Assembly: GCF_034497705.1 (NCBI RefSeq)
Contig: NZ_JAXRUV010000011.1
Coordinates: 22,890 to 86,889, forward strand
Length of the DNA: 64,000 bases
Origin: Marinococcus luteus_A
GTDB lineage: Bacteria; Bacillota; Bacilli; Bacillales; Marinococcaceae
Reading direction: 5' to 3'
Position 1 is the first letter of the stretch. Each line of letters starts with the position of its first letter. The notes below the pieces were generated by a model. It was not told where the DNA came from. It saw nothing but the letters and a program-made list of their open reading frames with translations, and searched no databases. Positions 41,448-50,580 of the stretch are shown here, piece by piece. A program made the translations under genes and the position numbers.

Positions 41448-42035
41448 GTGGCAGATGGAATCATTCTGACCGGAGGCATGTCGGAGCGGTTTGGTTCTCC
41501 GAAGGCCTTTGCCGTCTGGAAAGAAAGCTATTTTTATGAACGGGCTGTCGAGGCTCTTCAGACTGAAGTAAAAACCATCTGGCTGATTTCTCATCCGTCG
41601 ATTACCGGACAGATACAAGCCGGAAAACAGGTGAAGGTCCGGGAAGATCTTCCGCCCCATAAAGAAAAGGGGCCGCTGGCCGGTCTTTTCACCGGCCTTT
41701 CCTATACAGAAGAAGAATGGGTATTTATGCTTCCAGTTGATATGCCGCTTATTACCGCGGAAGAGGTGCGTTTTCTGGCCTCTTATATTACGCGGGAAAC
41801 AGATGCGGTCATCCCGGAGGTCGGGGGGAGACTCGCCCCTGCATGTGGATGGTTTCGCGCGGAGCTGCTTTCAAACGCAGAAGCCCAGCTAGCCAACGGG
41901 GACTACCGGATGAAAAATGTATTCAGCGGCAAGGAAAAAGTCGTAGAGGTCAATAAAGCGTACTGGCGTCCCGAAGCATTTGAAAATATTAATACTGTCC
42001 GGCAGCTTGAGGAGTTAAACAGAAAGGTAAAATAG
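41448..42035 (+). CDS. mobA: Molybdenum cofactor guanylyltransferase MobA
   Basis: Transfers GMP to molybdopterin. 195 residues with the nucleotidyltransferase signature ILTGGMSERFGSPKAF, KGPLAGLFTGLSY and the metal Asp in MLPVDMPLITAEEV. Starts at GTG 41448, four bases after moaD. Confidence 0.92.
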   Translation: MADGIILTGGMSERFGSPKAFAVWKESYFYERAVEALQTEVKTIWLISHPSITGQIQAGKQVKVREDLPPHKEKGPLAGLFTGLSYTEEEWVFMLPVDMPLITAEEVRFLASYITRETDAVIPEVGGRLAPACGWFRAELLSNAEAQLANGDYRMKNVFSGKEKVVEVNKAYWRPEAFENINTVRQLEELNRKVK

Positions 42036-42051
42036 AGAGAGGGGGAATACG

Positions 42052-43062
42052 ATGACCAATGTAACTGACCAGTTAAACCGTCCCCTTCGTGACCTGCGTA
42101 TTTCCGTGATAGATCAATGCAACTTCCGGTGCACCTACTGCATGCCGGCAGAAATTTTCGGTCCGGATTTTGAATTTATGGGCCAGGACGAGCGGCTTTC
42201 CTTCGATGAAATCGTCAGAGTATCGCGCCTGTTTGCCGGTCTGGGTGTGGAAAAGCTCCGCTTGACCGGTGGGGAACCACTGCTTCGTAAGAATATGCCC
42301 GAGCTGATCCGCCGTTTGACGGAAATCGAAGGCATTAAAGATATCGCTTTGACTACAAACGGTGTAATGCTGCCCGCCCAGGCTGAAAAATTGAAGGCCG
42401 CCGGCCTGCAGCGGGTGAACATCAGTCTTGATGCACTCGATGATGAAGTATTTGCGAGCATTAACGGCAGAAAAACCGGATCGAAGCCGGTGTTAAAAGG
42501 CATTGAAGCGGCAAAAAAAGCAGGCCTTACTGTAAAGGTGAATACCGTAGTCAAAAAAGGGATGAATGAAGAACAGATTCTTCCAATGGCTATGTATTTT
42601 AAACAGCGCGGCGTCAACCTGCGCTTTATCGAATTTATGGATGTGGGCAGCACCAATGGCTGGAACTTTGGGTCGGTGGTGACGAAAAGAGATATTATCG
42701 ACACGATCCATCAGACGTTTCCGATTGAGCCCGTGGACCCGGGATATTACGGTGAAGTGGCTGACCGTTACCGTTATAAGGACGGCAGCGGCGAAGTCGG
42801 CGTTATTTCGTCTGTCACAGAATCGTTCTGCTCTACGTGCACCCGGGCGCGGATCTCTGCGGACGGCAAGCTGTTTACGTGCCTGTTTGCTACCGAAGGG
42901 TATGATTTACGTAATCAGCTCCGTTCTGAGGATTCAGATGAAACGATATTTAATAATATTGCCGGCATATGGGGCAGACGGACCGACCGTTATTCGGAAG
43001 AGCGGACCGAAGAAACGGCGCGTAACCGTAAGCGGATTGAAATGTCCTATATCGGGGGATAA
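42052..43062 (+). CDS. moaA: GTP 3',8-cyclase MoaA (radical SAM)
   Basis: Radical SAM enzyme that starts molybdenum cofactor synthesis from GTP. 336 residues: RPLRDLRISVIDQCNFRCTY, with the SAM-cluster cysteines CNFRCTYC, LRLTGGEPLLRKNM, LTTNGVML, NISLDALDDEVF, and the C-terminal cluster CSTCTRARISADGKLFTC, followed by the essential terminal Gly-Gly (SYIGG). GAGAGGGGG precedes ATG 42052. Last gene of the moeA run, followed by a terminator. Confidence 0.96.
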   Translation: MTNVTDQLNRPLRDLRISVIDQCNFRCTYCMPAEIFGPDFEFMGQDERLSFDEIVRVSRLFAGLGVEKLRLTGGEPLLRKNMPELIRRLTEIEGIKDIALTTNGVMLPAQAEKLKAAGLQRVNISLDALDDEVFASINGRKTGSKPVLKGIEAAKKAGLTVKVNTVVKKGMNEEQILPMAMYFKQRGVNLRFIEFMDVGSTNGWNFGSVVTKRDIIDTIHQTFPIEPVDPGYYGEVADRYRYKDGSGEVGVISSVTESFCSTCTRARISADGKLFTCLFATEGYDLRNQLRSEDSDETIFNNIAGIWGRRTDRYSEERTEETARNRKRIEMSYIGG

Positions 43063-43076
43063 TAGGAAGAAAAGAG

Positions 43077-43101
43077 GAAGCCTGAAAAGGGCTTCTTTTT
43101 T
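43077..43101 (+). terminator. Terminator after moaA
   Basis: GAAGCC, TGAAAAG loop, GGCTTC, then T6, 14 bases after the stop and before the moaB ribosome site. Confidence 0.8.
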
Positions 43102-43128
43102 AAGAGAAAAATAAAGGAGGGGACTTCT

Positions 43129-43647
43129 ATGGCAACAGAAGAGCATAAAGAGCAGGCAGAGAAAAAGATTCAATGCGCTGTTATTACCGTAAGTGATACG
43201 CGGACCGAAGAAACGGATAAAAGCGGCAGACGTATTCATGAACTGCTCGAATCCCATGGCCATGAGGTGTGTTTTTACTCAATAGTGACAGACGAACAGG
43301 CATCAATCACAAACTGCTTGAACGAAGCGCTAGTCCATCCAGAGGCGGAAGCGGTGCTGATTAACGGCGGAACCGGGATTGCGGACCGGGATATTACCAT
43401 CGAAACTGTAGAGCCCAGATTTGATAAAGCAATTGTCGGGTTTGGCGAGCTGTTCCGCTACCTGAGTTACGTGGAAGACATCGGGTCTTCGGCGATTTTA
43501 TCGAGAGCTGCCGCCGGTATTATCGATCACAAGCCGGTATTTACAATGCCGGGGTCCTCCGGGGCTGTAAAGCTTGCGATGGAAAAGCTGATTATCCCTG
43601 AACTGCCTCACGTGGTTTGGGAGGCTACAAAGCAGCGGGACTTGTAA
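43129..43647 (+). CDS. moaB: Molybdenum cofactor biosynthesis protein MoaB
   Basis: MogA/MoaB-family protein of 172 residues thought to adenylate molybdopterin before metal insertion by MoeA. ITVSDTRTEETDKSGRRI, INGGTGIADRDITIETV and GSSAILSRAAAGI, then TMPGSSGAVKLAMEKLIIPEL are the molybdopterin-binding segments. AGGAGG lies 9 bases before ATG 43129. It is read from behind the moaA terminator, so it may be expressed at a different level. Confidence 0.94.
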   Translation: MATEEHKEQAEKKIQCAVITVSDTRTEETDKSGRRIHELLESHGHEVCFYSIVTDEQASITNCLNEALVHPEAEAVLINGGTGIADRDITIETVEPRFDKAIVGFGELFRYLSYVEDIGSSAILSRAAAGIIDHKPVFTMPGSSGAVKLAMEKLIIPELPHVVWEATKQRDL

Positions 43648-43678
43648 GGAAAATGAAAAATAAGAGGGGTGCTTGTGT

Positions 43679-44395
43679 GTGAAAGAACCAAGTTTAGAGG
43701 AAATCCGGGCTTCAGAAAAAGAATATCACCGCCAGTACTACAAGCAGCATAACTTATTTGAAAAGGGCACCTGGATGAAAAAGCCGGCCTCCCGTATTAT
43801 CAATGCCCTGGACCGAATTCGAAAAGGGGAAGACATCCGGCTGCTTGACCTTGGGAGCGGGATTGGCCGTAACAGCATACCGGCTGCCAGGCAGTTCCAG
43901 GAGCAGGGCTGTGAGGTTACGTGCGTGGATTTTTTAGACGAAGCCATAGCCCAGTTAACGGAGTACGCCAGGGAATACGGCGTCGAACAGGAAATTAAAC
44001 CGGTGAAGCAGGCAATAGAAGAGTACACTCCGAAAGAGGCGTATTTTGACGGCATTATAGCAGTTTCAAGCATCGAACACGTGCCTGATGAAAAAACCTT
44101 CTGGAATTTAATCGATAAACTCCAGAAGGGCACGGCTGAGAACGGAGTGCATGCCTTTTTAATGAATACCGGGGTTCATGAAACAGACGCGGAGACGAAG
44201 GAGAAGCTCCCGGCAAAAATGGAAGTGAATTTCGATACCGAAGATATTATTCAAAAGCTTTCCCGCCAGTATGAAGGCTGGACGGTGCATAAGCTTGAAA
44301 GTGAAGCACAGGCATTTTCGACGTACCGGGAAGAACGGAAGGTACTTATCAACTCCAATATGCTGCTGCTTGAAGCGGTAAAAGAACGGGCCTGA
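43679..44395 (+). CDS. Class I SAM-dependent methyltransferase
   Basis: About 238-residue methyltransferase with the Rossmann motif LLDLGSGIGRNSIPAARQF (about residues 55-73), CVDFLDEAIAQL (motif II acidic residue) and ISSIEHVP-like VSSIEHVPDE. The best start is GTG 43679, 9 bases after GAGGGG; a TTG at 43673 is alternative. Substrate unknown. It follows moaB by 31 bases but carries no cofactor-related motif, so membership of the island may be positional only. Its terminator stem starts within its own end. Confidence 0.82.
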   Translation: MKEPSLEEIRASEKEYHRQYYKQHNLFEKGTWMKKPASRIINALDRIRKGEDIRLLDLGSGIGRNSIPAARQFQEQGCEVTCVDFLDEAIAQLTEYAREYGVEQEIKPVKQAIEEYTPKEAYFDGIIAVSSIEHVPDEKTFWNLIDKLQKGTAENGVHAFLMNTGVHETDAETKEKLPAKMEVNFDTEDIIQKLSRQYEGWTVHKLESEAQAFSTYREERKVLINSNMLLLEAVKERA

Positions 44396-44410
44396 CGGCT
44401 CGTTCTTTTT
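44383..44410 (+). terminator. Terminator after the methyltransferase gene
   Basis: GAACGGGCC, TGAC, GGCTCGTTC then T5; the loop contains the stop codon. Confidence 0.85.
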
Positions 44411-44507
44411 AATAGGCATATATAGCATGCTTAGCAAATGGAAAAATCGGGAAAGCAAAAATAAACTTTTTGCATACTGGTTTCATCACGGTGAAGGAGG
44501 CGTTTTG

Positions 44508-46298
44508 ATGGCGGACAATGTGTTTATGCTTGTTTCCTGTATCTTTTTCATGCTGCTCGTGGCTGTTATTTCTTATATGAAAACAAGAAATCGTATTAAT
44601 AATTCCGATGGTTATTTTTTAGCGGGGAGAAGCTTGACCGGCGGGTTTATTGCGGGATCGCTTCTGCTTACTAATTTATCTGCTGAACAGCTGATCGGTT
44701 TGAACGGGCAGGCATACGGGGCGAATATGTCCAATATGGCCTGGGAAGTGACGGCGGCTTTTTCGGTAATTATTTTAGCGCTGCTTCTGCTCCCGAGATA
44801 TTTGAGCGGGGCGTTCAGCACCCTTCCTGAATTTCTGGGAGAGCGTTTTGATCAGGGCGTCCGCAGGTATGTAGTTGTATTATTCATGCTGGGTTATGTA
44901 TTTGTTACGATACCTTCCGTACTGTATTCGGGGGCCCTTGCCGTTTTGCAGTTGTTTAACATTCCGGATGTATTCGGGATTACCTATGAGCAGTCTGTGT
45001 GGGCAATGGTCTGGACGGTCGGGTTGATTGGGGCAGCGTATGCAATCTTTGGCGGACTGCGTGCAGTGGCGGTGTCTGACACGTTAAACGGCATCGGGCT
45101 GTTGATTGTCGGGCTTATCGTTCCGATCCTCGGGTTCATCGAGCTCGGAGGCGGAAATTTGCTGCGGGGAATGGAAACGATTGCTGTTGAGGAACCCGAA
45201 AAGCTAAATGCGATAGGATCGAGCGGGGATGCGGTGCCGATCGGCACCGTTTTCTCCGGAATGATTATGATGAATTTGTTTTACTGGGCGACCAACCAAT
45301 ATGTTATTCAACGGACGCTTGGGGCAAAAAACCTGGCGGAAGGGCAGAGAGGGGTATTGTTTTCAGGATTTTACAAAATGCTCGTACCTCTGTTTATGAT
45401 GGTGCCCGGCGTAATTGCCTACCACTTGTACGGAGACGGACTGAGAAGCATTGATCTTGCTTATCCGGAACTGATTAATAACTTGCTGCCGGGTTTTTTG
45501 AGTGGATTTTTTCTTGCCGTATTGATGGGAGCAGTATTATCCAGCTTTAATTCGCTTTTAAACAGTGCTTCGACCATGTTTGCCCTCGATGTGTATAAAG
45601 CAAATGCGCGAAAAGAAATTTCCGACGAGCACTTGATTACGGTGAGTAAATGGTTTGGAAGCGTCTTGGCGCTTATTTCTTTTTTTATCGCACCTTTGCT
45701 TATGTTTGCCCCGGAGGGACTGTGGACCATTATCCGGGAATTCACCGGATTTTTTAACATTCCTATTATTACGATCGTATTATTTGGCGTGTTTACAAAG
45801 CGGGTGCCGCCGCTTGCGGCTAAAATCGTAATTATTTTTCACGTAGTTTCTTATTATATAGCGCTGTGGGGACTGCCGCAGTTTACAGGCGTGGAAATAC
45901 CAATTAATTTTATTTATGTGTCTTTTATTCTTTTTTTAATAGAAGCTGGAATTATGCTGCTTCTGGGATTGTACAGGCCAATGGAAGCAGCAGAGCGGCG
46001 AAGCGAGCCGAAAGTATCCATGATGCCATGGAAGCATGCCTTGAGCATTTCCTGGGTGCTTATTGGAGGGGTTGCTTTTCTATTCGTGCTGTTTTCCCAG
46101 GCAGGCCTCGCCTATGCAGATGGAATAGTTTCTCCGTGGTTTTGGCCTTTTGTGGCAATGATTGCTGGAGCCACCGTTGTGCTTGCAGCTTTATCCTACC
46201 GCCGCTGGAACGAAAAGTACAGCAATTATCTCCTTCAGTATAAACCGGAGAAAGAAGACAGTCCGCAGGCTCATATGGAATCGGAAAATAAGGTATAA
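44508..46298 (+). CDS. Sodium:solute symporter (SSS family, SGLT type)
   Basis: Membrane carrier of 596 residues with about fourteen hydrophobic helices. Visible: RSLTGGFIAGSLLLTNLSAE with the sodium-site helix, LNGQAYG, AYAIFGGLRAVAVSDTLNGIG (SSS signature), MIMMNLFYWATNQYVIQRTL and AVLSSFNSLLNSASTMFALD. The FYWATNQ and SSFNSLLNS motifs are those of sugar-type members (SGLT, SglT), so a hexose or inositol is the likely cargo. GGAGG lies 7 bases before ATG 44508; the upstream open frame is not coding in character. Confidence 0.88.
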   Translation: MADNVFMLVSCIFFMLLVAVISYMKTRNRINNSDGYFLAGRSLTGGFIAGSLLLTNLSAEQLIGLNGQAYGANMSNMAWEVTAAFSVIILALLLLPRYLSGAFSTLPEFLGERFDQGVRRYVVVLFMLGYVFVTIPSVLYSGALAVLQLFNIPDVFGITYEQSVWAMVWTVGLIGAAYAIFGGLRAVAVSDTLNGIGLLIVGLIVPILGFIELGGGNLLRGMETIAVEEPEKLNAIGSSGDAVPIGTVFSGMIMMNLFYWATNQYVIQRTLGAKNLAEGQRGVLFSGFYKMLVPLFMMVPGVIAYHLYGDGLRSIDLAYPELINNLLPGFLSGFFLAVLMGAVLSSFNSLLNSASTMFALDVYKANARKEISDEHLITVSKWFGSVLALISFFIAPLLMFAPEGLWTIIREFTGFFNIPIITIVLFGVFTKRVPPLAAKIVIIFHVVSYYIALWGLPQFTGVEIPINFIYVSFILFLIEAGIMLLLGLYRPMEAAERRSEPKVSMMPWKHALSISWVLIGGVAFLFVLFSQAGLAYADGIVSPWFWPFVAMIAGATVVLAALSYRRWNEKYSNYLLQYKPEKEDSPQAHMESENKV

Positions 46299-46593
46299 AC
46301 GCGTACGGGGAGGCATCATAATTTTGTCCTAAAACAACCTTTCGCAGGTTGAAAATTGGCAGGCGTTAGGATACGATGATAAAGGTTCTAAGCAACAGGC
46401 GCATAGAAGTGAACGTTTTATGACATATTTGTGTTTAAAAATCGTCAATTTTGAAATTTTGCCGGAGAAAAAATGACGAGAGGCATAAAAATTTGCTACG
46501 ATAATGGTGCGCTCTGCATATGAACGGAATGAACCGTGGCTGATGGAGAGAGGGGTTATTCATCACAGAAGTCGGTAATAAAAAGGAAGGAGC
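46299..46593 (+). promoter_or_regulatory. Control region upstream of qoxABCD
   Basis: About 295 bases without a gene. It holds a small dyad CAACCT-TTCGC-AGGTTG (46338-46354) without a T-run, an A/T-rich stretch, and a candidate -10 GATAAT near 46500 with a weak -35. No riboswitch, Rex box or convincing small ORF was recognised. Confidence 0.4.
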
Positions 46594-47541
46594 GTGAAGC
46601 GCTTGAAAAACTCAGTTTCCTGGTTCAAACGACTGTTTATGGTACCAGGGTTGTTTGCTTTGCTGCTCGTCGCTAGCGGCTGCAGCGGTATTACAGTTTT
46701 GGATCCTAAAGGTCCGGTAGCCAGAACCCAGCAGGAACTCATCATTTTTTCTATTACACTGATGTCCGTCATTGTCATTGTTGTTTTTGTGCTATTTTTC
46801 TACATGATTATCCGGTTTAGGGAACGACCGAACTGGACAGACAAGGACTATGACCCTCACCAGCACGGAAACACCACGCTCGAGATTGTCTGGACGGTTA
46901 TTCCATTTATTATTGTAGCAGCTCTTTCAGTACCTACAGTGACCTCCTTGTATGCACTGGAGGAACCGCCCGAAGGCTCAGAAGACCAGGAGCCGTTGGT
47001 CATTCATGCCGATACATCCAACTGGAAATGGTATTTCAGTTATCCGGAGCAAAATATTGAAACGGTTAACTACTTACACATACCGGAAGATCGTCCGATC
47101 GAATTCAAGCTGGCGTCTGCTGACTCAATGACAGCACTGTGGATACCGGCGCTTGGCGGCCAGAAATACAACATGGCCGGTATGCAGAATACACTGTATC
47201 TGGAAGCAGAGGAACAGGGTGAATTTGCAGGCCGTAATGCGAACTTTAACGGATCCGGCTTTGCCGAGCATACGTTCACTGTTACTTCTGAAAGTGAAGA
47301 GGAGTTCGATCAGTGGGTAAATGGTATTCAAAATAACGCTCCTGAGTTGACCAAGGAACGTTTTGACCAGTACCTCGAACCAGGCCTTGCTGAAGAGGCT
47401 GAATATTCGAGTACGCATTTAGAGTACGTTGATTTTGGCGAAAATGACGGAAGAAGCTATATCACTGATCTCTACAGCGGAGACCTTGGTGAAGACGTAG
47501 AACTTTATGGCGGCGAAGGCGGCCCTTGGGAAGAAGAATAA
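46594..47541 (+). CDS. qoxA: Quinol oxidase aa3 subunit II (QoxA)
   Basis: Membrane-anchored subunit of the proton-pumping quinol oxidase. Lipoprotein-type leader ending LLVASGC, two membrane helices (IFSITLMSVIVIVVFVLFFY and IVWTVIPFIIVAALSVP), then the external cupredoxin domain with SADSMTALWIPALGGQKYNM. The cysteines and histidines of a CuA centre are missing, which separates quinol oxidases from cytochrome c oxidases. 315 residues. Start is GTG 46594 or TTG 46603; AAGGAAGGAG sits between good spacings for both. First gene of a four-gene operon. Confidence 0.93.
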   Translation: MKRLKNSVSWFKRLFMVPGLFALLLVASGCSGITVLDPKGPVARTQQELIIFSITLMSVIVIVVFVLFFYMIIRFRERPNWTDKDYDPHQHGNTTLEIVWTVIPFIIVAALSVPTVTSLYALEEPPEGSEDQEPLVIHADTSNWKWYFSYPEQNIETVNYLHIPEDRPIEFKLASADSMTALWIPALGGQKYNMAGMQNTLYLEAEEQGEFAGRNANFNGSGFAEHTFTVTSESEEEFDQWVNGIQNNAPELTKERFDQYLEPGLAEEAEYSSTHLEYVDFGENDGRSYITDLYSGDLGEDVELYGGEGGPWEEE

Positions 47542-47583
47542 AGCAATCTCAGCATGATAAATATAGAAAGCAGGTGACATCCT

Positions 47584-49533
47584 TTGTGGGATTTTATATG
47601 GAATGATTTTCTTGTCACCGGAGAGCCGTTAATTTACGGGGCAATGGCTTCCATTGTCCTCGTTACAGTATTGATTGTATTTGTCCTCACGTATTTCAAG
47701 CTGTGGAAATGGCTGTGGGATGAATATTTGACAACGGTGGACCATAAGAAAATCGGTATTATGTATATTGTTGCCGCCCTGGCAATGCTTTTCCGCGGCG
47801 GTGTAGATGCCTTAATGATGAGAACGCAGCTTGCGCTCCCGGGAATGAATTTTTTAAACTCTGTGCACTACAATGAAATTTTTACAACGCACGGTACCAC
47901 TATGATTCTGTTTATGGCGATGCCGTTTATCATCGGGTTGATGAACGTTGTTGTGCCTCTGCAGATCGGTGCTCGGGACGTTGCGTTTCCATTCCTGAAC
48001 GCGTTAAGCTTCTGGACATTTTTCTTCGGCGCGATGCTGTTTAACATTTCCTTTGTTATCGGTGGGTCTCCAAGCGCCGGGTGGACCAGCTATGTTCCAA
48101 TGGCCGGACCGGAGCTTAGTCCGGAGATTAATCAGAACTACTATTTGCTGGCTCTGCAGTTGTCTGGTATCGGGACGCTTGCCACAGGGATTAACTTCCT
48201 TGTTACGATCCTGCGGATGCGTGCGCCGGGCATGACCTTAATGAAGATGCCTATCTTCACATGGTCTGCATTGATCACATCCATTATTATTATATTTGCC
48301 TTTCCAATTCTGACAATTGCACTGGCTCTGATGACGCTTGACCGTATTTTTGGCACCCACTTCTTTACATTAGCCGGTGAAGGCATGCCGATGATGTGGG
48401 CCAACCTATTCTGGCTCTGGGGCCACCCGGAAGTATATATCGTTATTCTTCCTGCGTTCGGTGTCTTCTCTGAAGTTATTTCCACTTTCGCGAGAAAACA
48501 GCTGTTTGGCTATAAAGCAATGGTTTATGCCATGGTTGTTATTGCCGGATTGAGCTTCGTCGTATGGGTCCACCACTTCTTCACAATGGGTGCCGGAGCA
48601 GGAGTGAACTCTCTCTTCTCCATTACGACTATGCTGATTGCCGTTCCTACCGGGATTAAGATATTCAACTGGCTTGGGACGATGTATAAGGGCAGGATCA
48701 GGTTTAATGTTCCGATGCTGTGGGCGCTTGCCTTTATACCGAACTTTACGATCGGCGGTGTTACCGGGGTTATGCTCGGTATGGCTTCCGCTGACTACCA
48801 GTACCACAATACGTACTTCCTGATTGCCCACTTCCACTATGTGCTGATTGCCGGGACATTGTTTGGAATGTTTGCGGGTCTTACGTACTGGTACCCGAAA
48901 ATGTTTGGTCACAAGATGAACGAAAAGATTGGAAAAGTCAGCTTCTGGCTTACCGTCATTGGCTTTAATATTACGTTCCTGCCGCAGTTTTTCCTCGGTC
49001 TTATGGGGATGCCGCGCCGTACGTATACGATTGAGCCTGAATGGATGCCGCTCAACCTGCTTTCCACTACTGGTGCGTTTATCCTTGCGGGCGGCTTTGT
49101 CATCTTTGTGTACAATATTTATTTCAGCGCCCGCTACGAGCCTCGTGAAAAAACAGGCGATGCCTGGGACGGCCGTTCGCTCGAATGGGCAACGACAACA
49201 CCAGTACCGCACTACAACTTCGCTACTGTTCCTTACGTGAACAGCCATGAAGCTTACTGGGATATGAAAGAAACAGGTGCAACCACCTATGATGAGTCGA
49301 AGCTTGAGCCTATTCATATGCCTAACTACAAAGGCATGCCGATCATTATGTCAGCCATTATGTTTGTGGCAAGCTTTGGTCTTGTCTGGCACTGGTTCTG
49401 GCTTGCGATTCCAGCCTTGGTCGGAATTATTATATGCATGGTCATCCGCTCCTTCGACTATGATGAAGGGTATCACGTCCCTATTGATGAAATTAAACGT
49501 ACTGAGGAGCAGGCAAGGGGGCGTAAAGAATGA
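47584..49533 (+). CDS. qoxB: Quinol oxidase aa3 subunit I (QoxB)
   Basis: Catalytic subunit with haem a and the haem a3-CuB centre, 649 residues and about fourteen helices. The haem and copper histidines appear in TTHGTTMILF, WGHPEVYIVILP (with the cross-linked His-Tyr), WVHHFFTMGAG and AHFHYVLIAG; proton-channel residues such as the Glu of HPEVY-loop are kept. TTG 47584 starts the frame with AGGTGA before it. Spaced 42 bases from qoxA. Confidence 0.96.
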   Translation: MWDFIWNDFLVTGEPLIYGAMASIVLVTVLIVFVLTYFKLWKWLWDEYLTTVDHKKIGIMYIVAALAMLFRGGVDALMMRTQLALPGMNFLNSVHYNEIFTTHGTTMILFMAMPFIIGLMNVVVPLQIGARDVAFPFLNALSFWTFFFGAMLFNISFVIGGSPSAGWTSYVPMAGPELSPEINQNYYLLALQLSGIGTLATGINFLVTILRMRAPGMTLMKMPIFTWSALITSIIIIFAFPILTIALALMTLDRIFGTHFFTLAGEGMPMMWANLFWLWGHPEVYIVILPAFGVFSEVISTFARKQLFGYKAMVYAMVVIAGLSFVVWVHHFFTMGAGAGVNSLFSITTMLIAVPTGIKIFNWLGTMYKGRIRFNVPMLWALAFIPNFTIGGVTGVMLGMASADYQYHNTYFLIAHFHYVLIAGTLFGMFAGLTYWYPKMFGHKMNEKIGKVSFWLTVIGFNITFLPQFFLGLMGMPRRTYTIEPEWMPLNLLSTTGAFILAGGFVIFVYNIYFSARYEPREKTGDAWDGRSLEWATTTPVPHYNFATVPYVNSHEAYWDMKETGATTYDESKLEPIHMPNYKGMPIIMSAIMFVASFGLVWHWFWLAIPALVGIIICMVIRSFDYDEGYHVPIDEIKRTEEQARGRKE

Positions 49534-50138
49534 GTGAACACGCGGAATTAAAAACCGGACCTCTTGAGTACCGAAAAGAAGAGGGAACGCTAACCATTCT
49601 CGGCTTCTGGATCTTTCTTGCAGCCGAGGTGGTGCTTTTCTCCACGCTTTTCGCCACTTACGCCGTTTTGTTCGGCCGCTACGGGGATGCTACTCCGGCA
49701 CCGGAATTGTTTGAAATGCCAATAGCGCTTGCCATGACGTTTCTGCTTTTAACGAGTAGTTTCACGTGTGGGATAGCGATTCATATGATGAGAAAAGAGT
49801 CATTAAAGGGTCTTCTTATCTGGCTTAGCATCACGCTGGCCTTAGGTCTTGGCTTCCTTGGCTTTGAAATTTATGAGTTCGTACACTACGTACACGAAGG
49901 CGCAACGATTCAATCAAGCGCATTCTGGTCAGCGTTCTTTACGCTTACCGGTACGCACGGACTACACGTAACGCTTGGTATCGTCTGGTGTCTGTTGATT
50001 ATCATTCAACTGGTCCGGATTGGCTTAACGCCAACGACAGCGAGAAAAACATTTGTCATCGGCCTGTACTGGCACTTTTTGGACGTTGTATGGATTTTCA
50101 TCTTTACAGCCGTCTACCTGATAGGGATGGTGGTTTAA
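49530..50138 (+). CDS. qoxC: Quinol oxidase aa3 subunit III (QoxC)
   Basis: Five-helix subunit III, 202 residues, with FWIFLAAEVVLFSTLFATYAV and the loop ending in FTLTGTHGLHVTLGIVW, plus YWHFLDVVWIFIFTAVYL. ATG overlaps the qoxB stop by four bases. Confidence 0.95.
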   Translation: MSEHAELKTGPLEYRKEEGTLTILGFWIFLAAEVVLFSTLFATYAVLFGRYGDATPAPELFEMPIALAMTFLLLTSSFTCGIAIHMMRKESLKGLLIWLSITLALGLGFLGFEIYEFVHYVHEGATIQSSAFWSAFFTLTGTHGLHVTLGIVWCLLIIIQLVRIGLTPTTARKTFVIGLYWHFLDVVWIFIFTAVYLIGMVV

Positions 50139-50510
50139 ATGAGTGAACACACAGAACACAGTGAGTCAGCCATTCCCGTTAAACACATTATTGGCTTTAT
50201 TGCCTCTATTGTTTTAACGCTCGTTGCTGCTTACACAACTGTGATGTCCGGACTCCCGGTACCATGGATTATTGCAATCATTATGATACTCGCAGTTATC
50301 CAGGCCGTGCTTCAGCTCGTCATGTTCATGCACATTGCCGAGAAAAACCCAGTGCCGCAGTATGGAAATATCCTATTTGGATTTTTCATCGCAGCGGTAG
50401 TCATCGCAGGTTCCATCTGGGTCATGTCTTTTGGCATGCACGACATGGATATGGACAGCGGCGGTGGTTCCGGCGGCGGTTCAGAGGAAATGGATCATTC
50501 GGATCATTAA
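50139..50510 (+). CDS. qoxD: Quinol oxidase aa3 subunit IV (QoxD)
   Basis: Small three-helix subunit of 123 residues (HIIGFIASIVLTLVAAYTTV, IMILAVIQAVLQLVMFMHI, FIAAVVIAGSIWVMSF) with a Gly/Asp/His-rich tail. Begins directly after the qoxC stop and closes the operon. Confidence 0.93.
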   Translation: MSEHTEHSESAIPVKHIIGFIASIVLTLVAAYTTVMSGLPVPWIIAIIMILAVIQAVLQLVMFMHIAEKNPVPQYGNILFGFFIAAVVIAGSIWVMSFGMHDMDMDSGGGSGGGSEEMDHSDH

Positions 50511-50514
50511 AGAA

Positions 50515-50551
50515 AAAAAGCCTGTTCCCGGAATTTGGGGACAGGCTTTTT
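50515..50551. terminator. Bidirectional terminator after qoxD
   Basis: AAAAAGCCTGTTCCC and GGGGACAGGCTTTTT form a long stem around a 7-base loop; A- and T-runs on both sides let it serve the convergent SDR gene too. Confidence 0.87.
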
Positions 50552-50580
50552 CTGTAGATAGAGGAGTTACGGAACTCCAT

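Noticed and set aside
46338..46354. CAACCT-TTCGC-AGGTTG as terminator of the symporter gene
   Set aside because: Short stem with no T-run on the plus strand.
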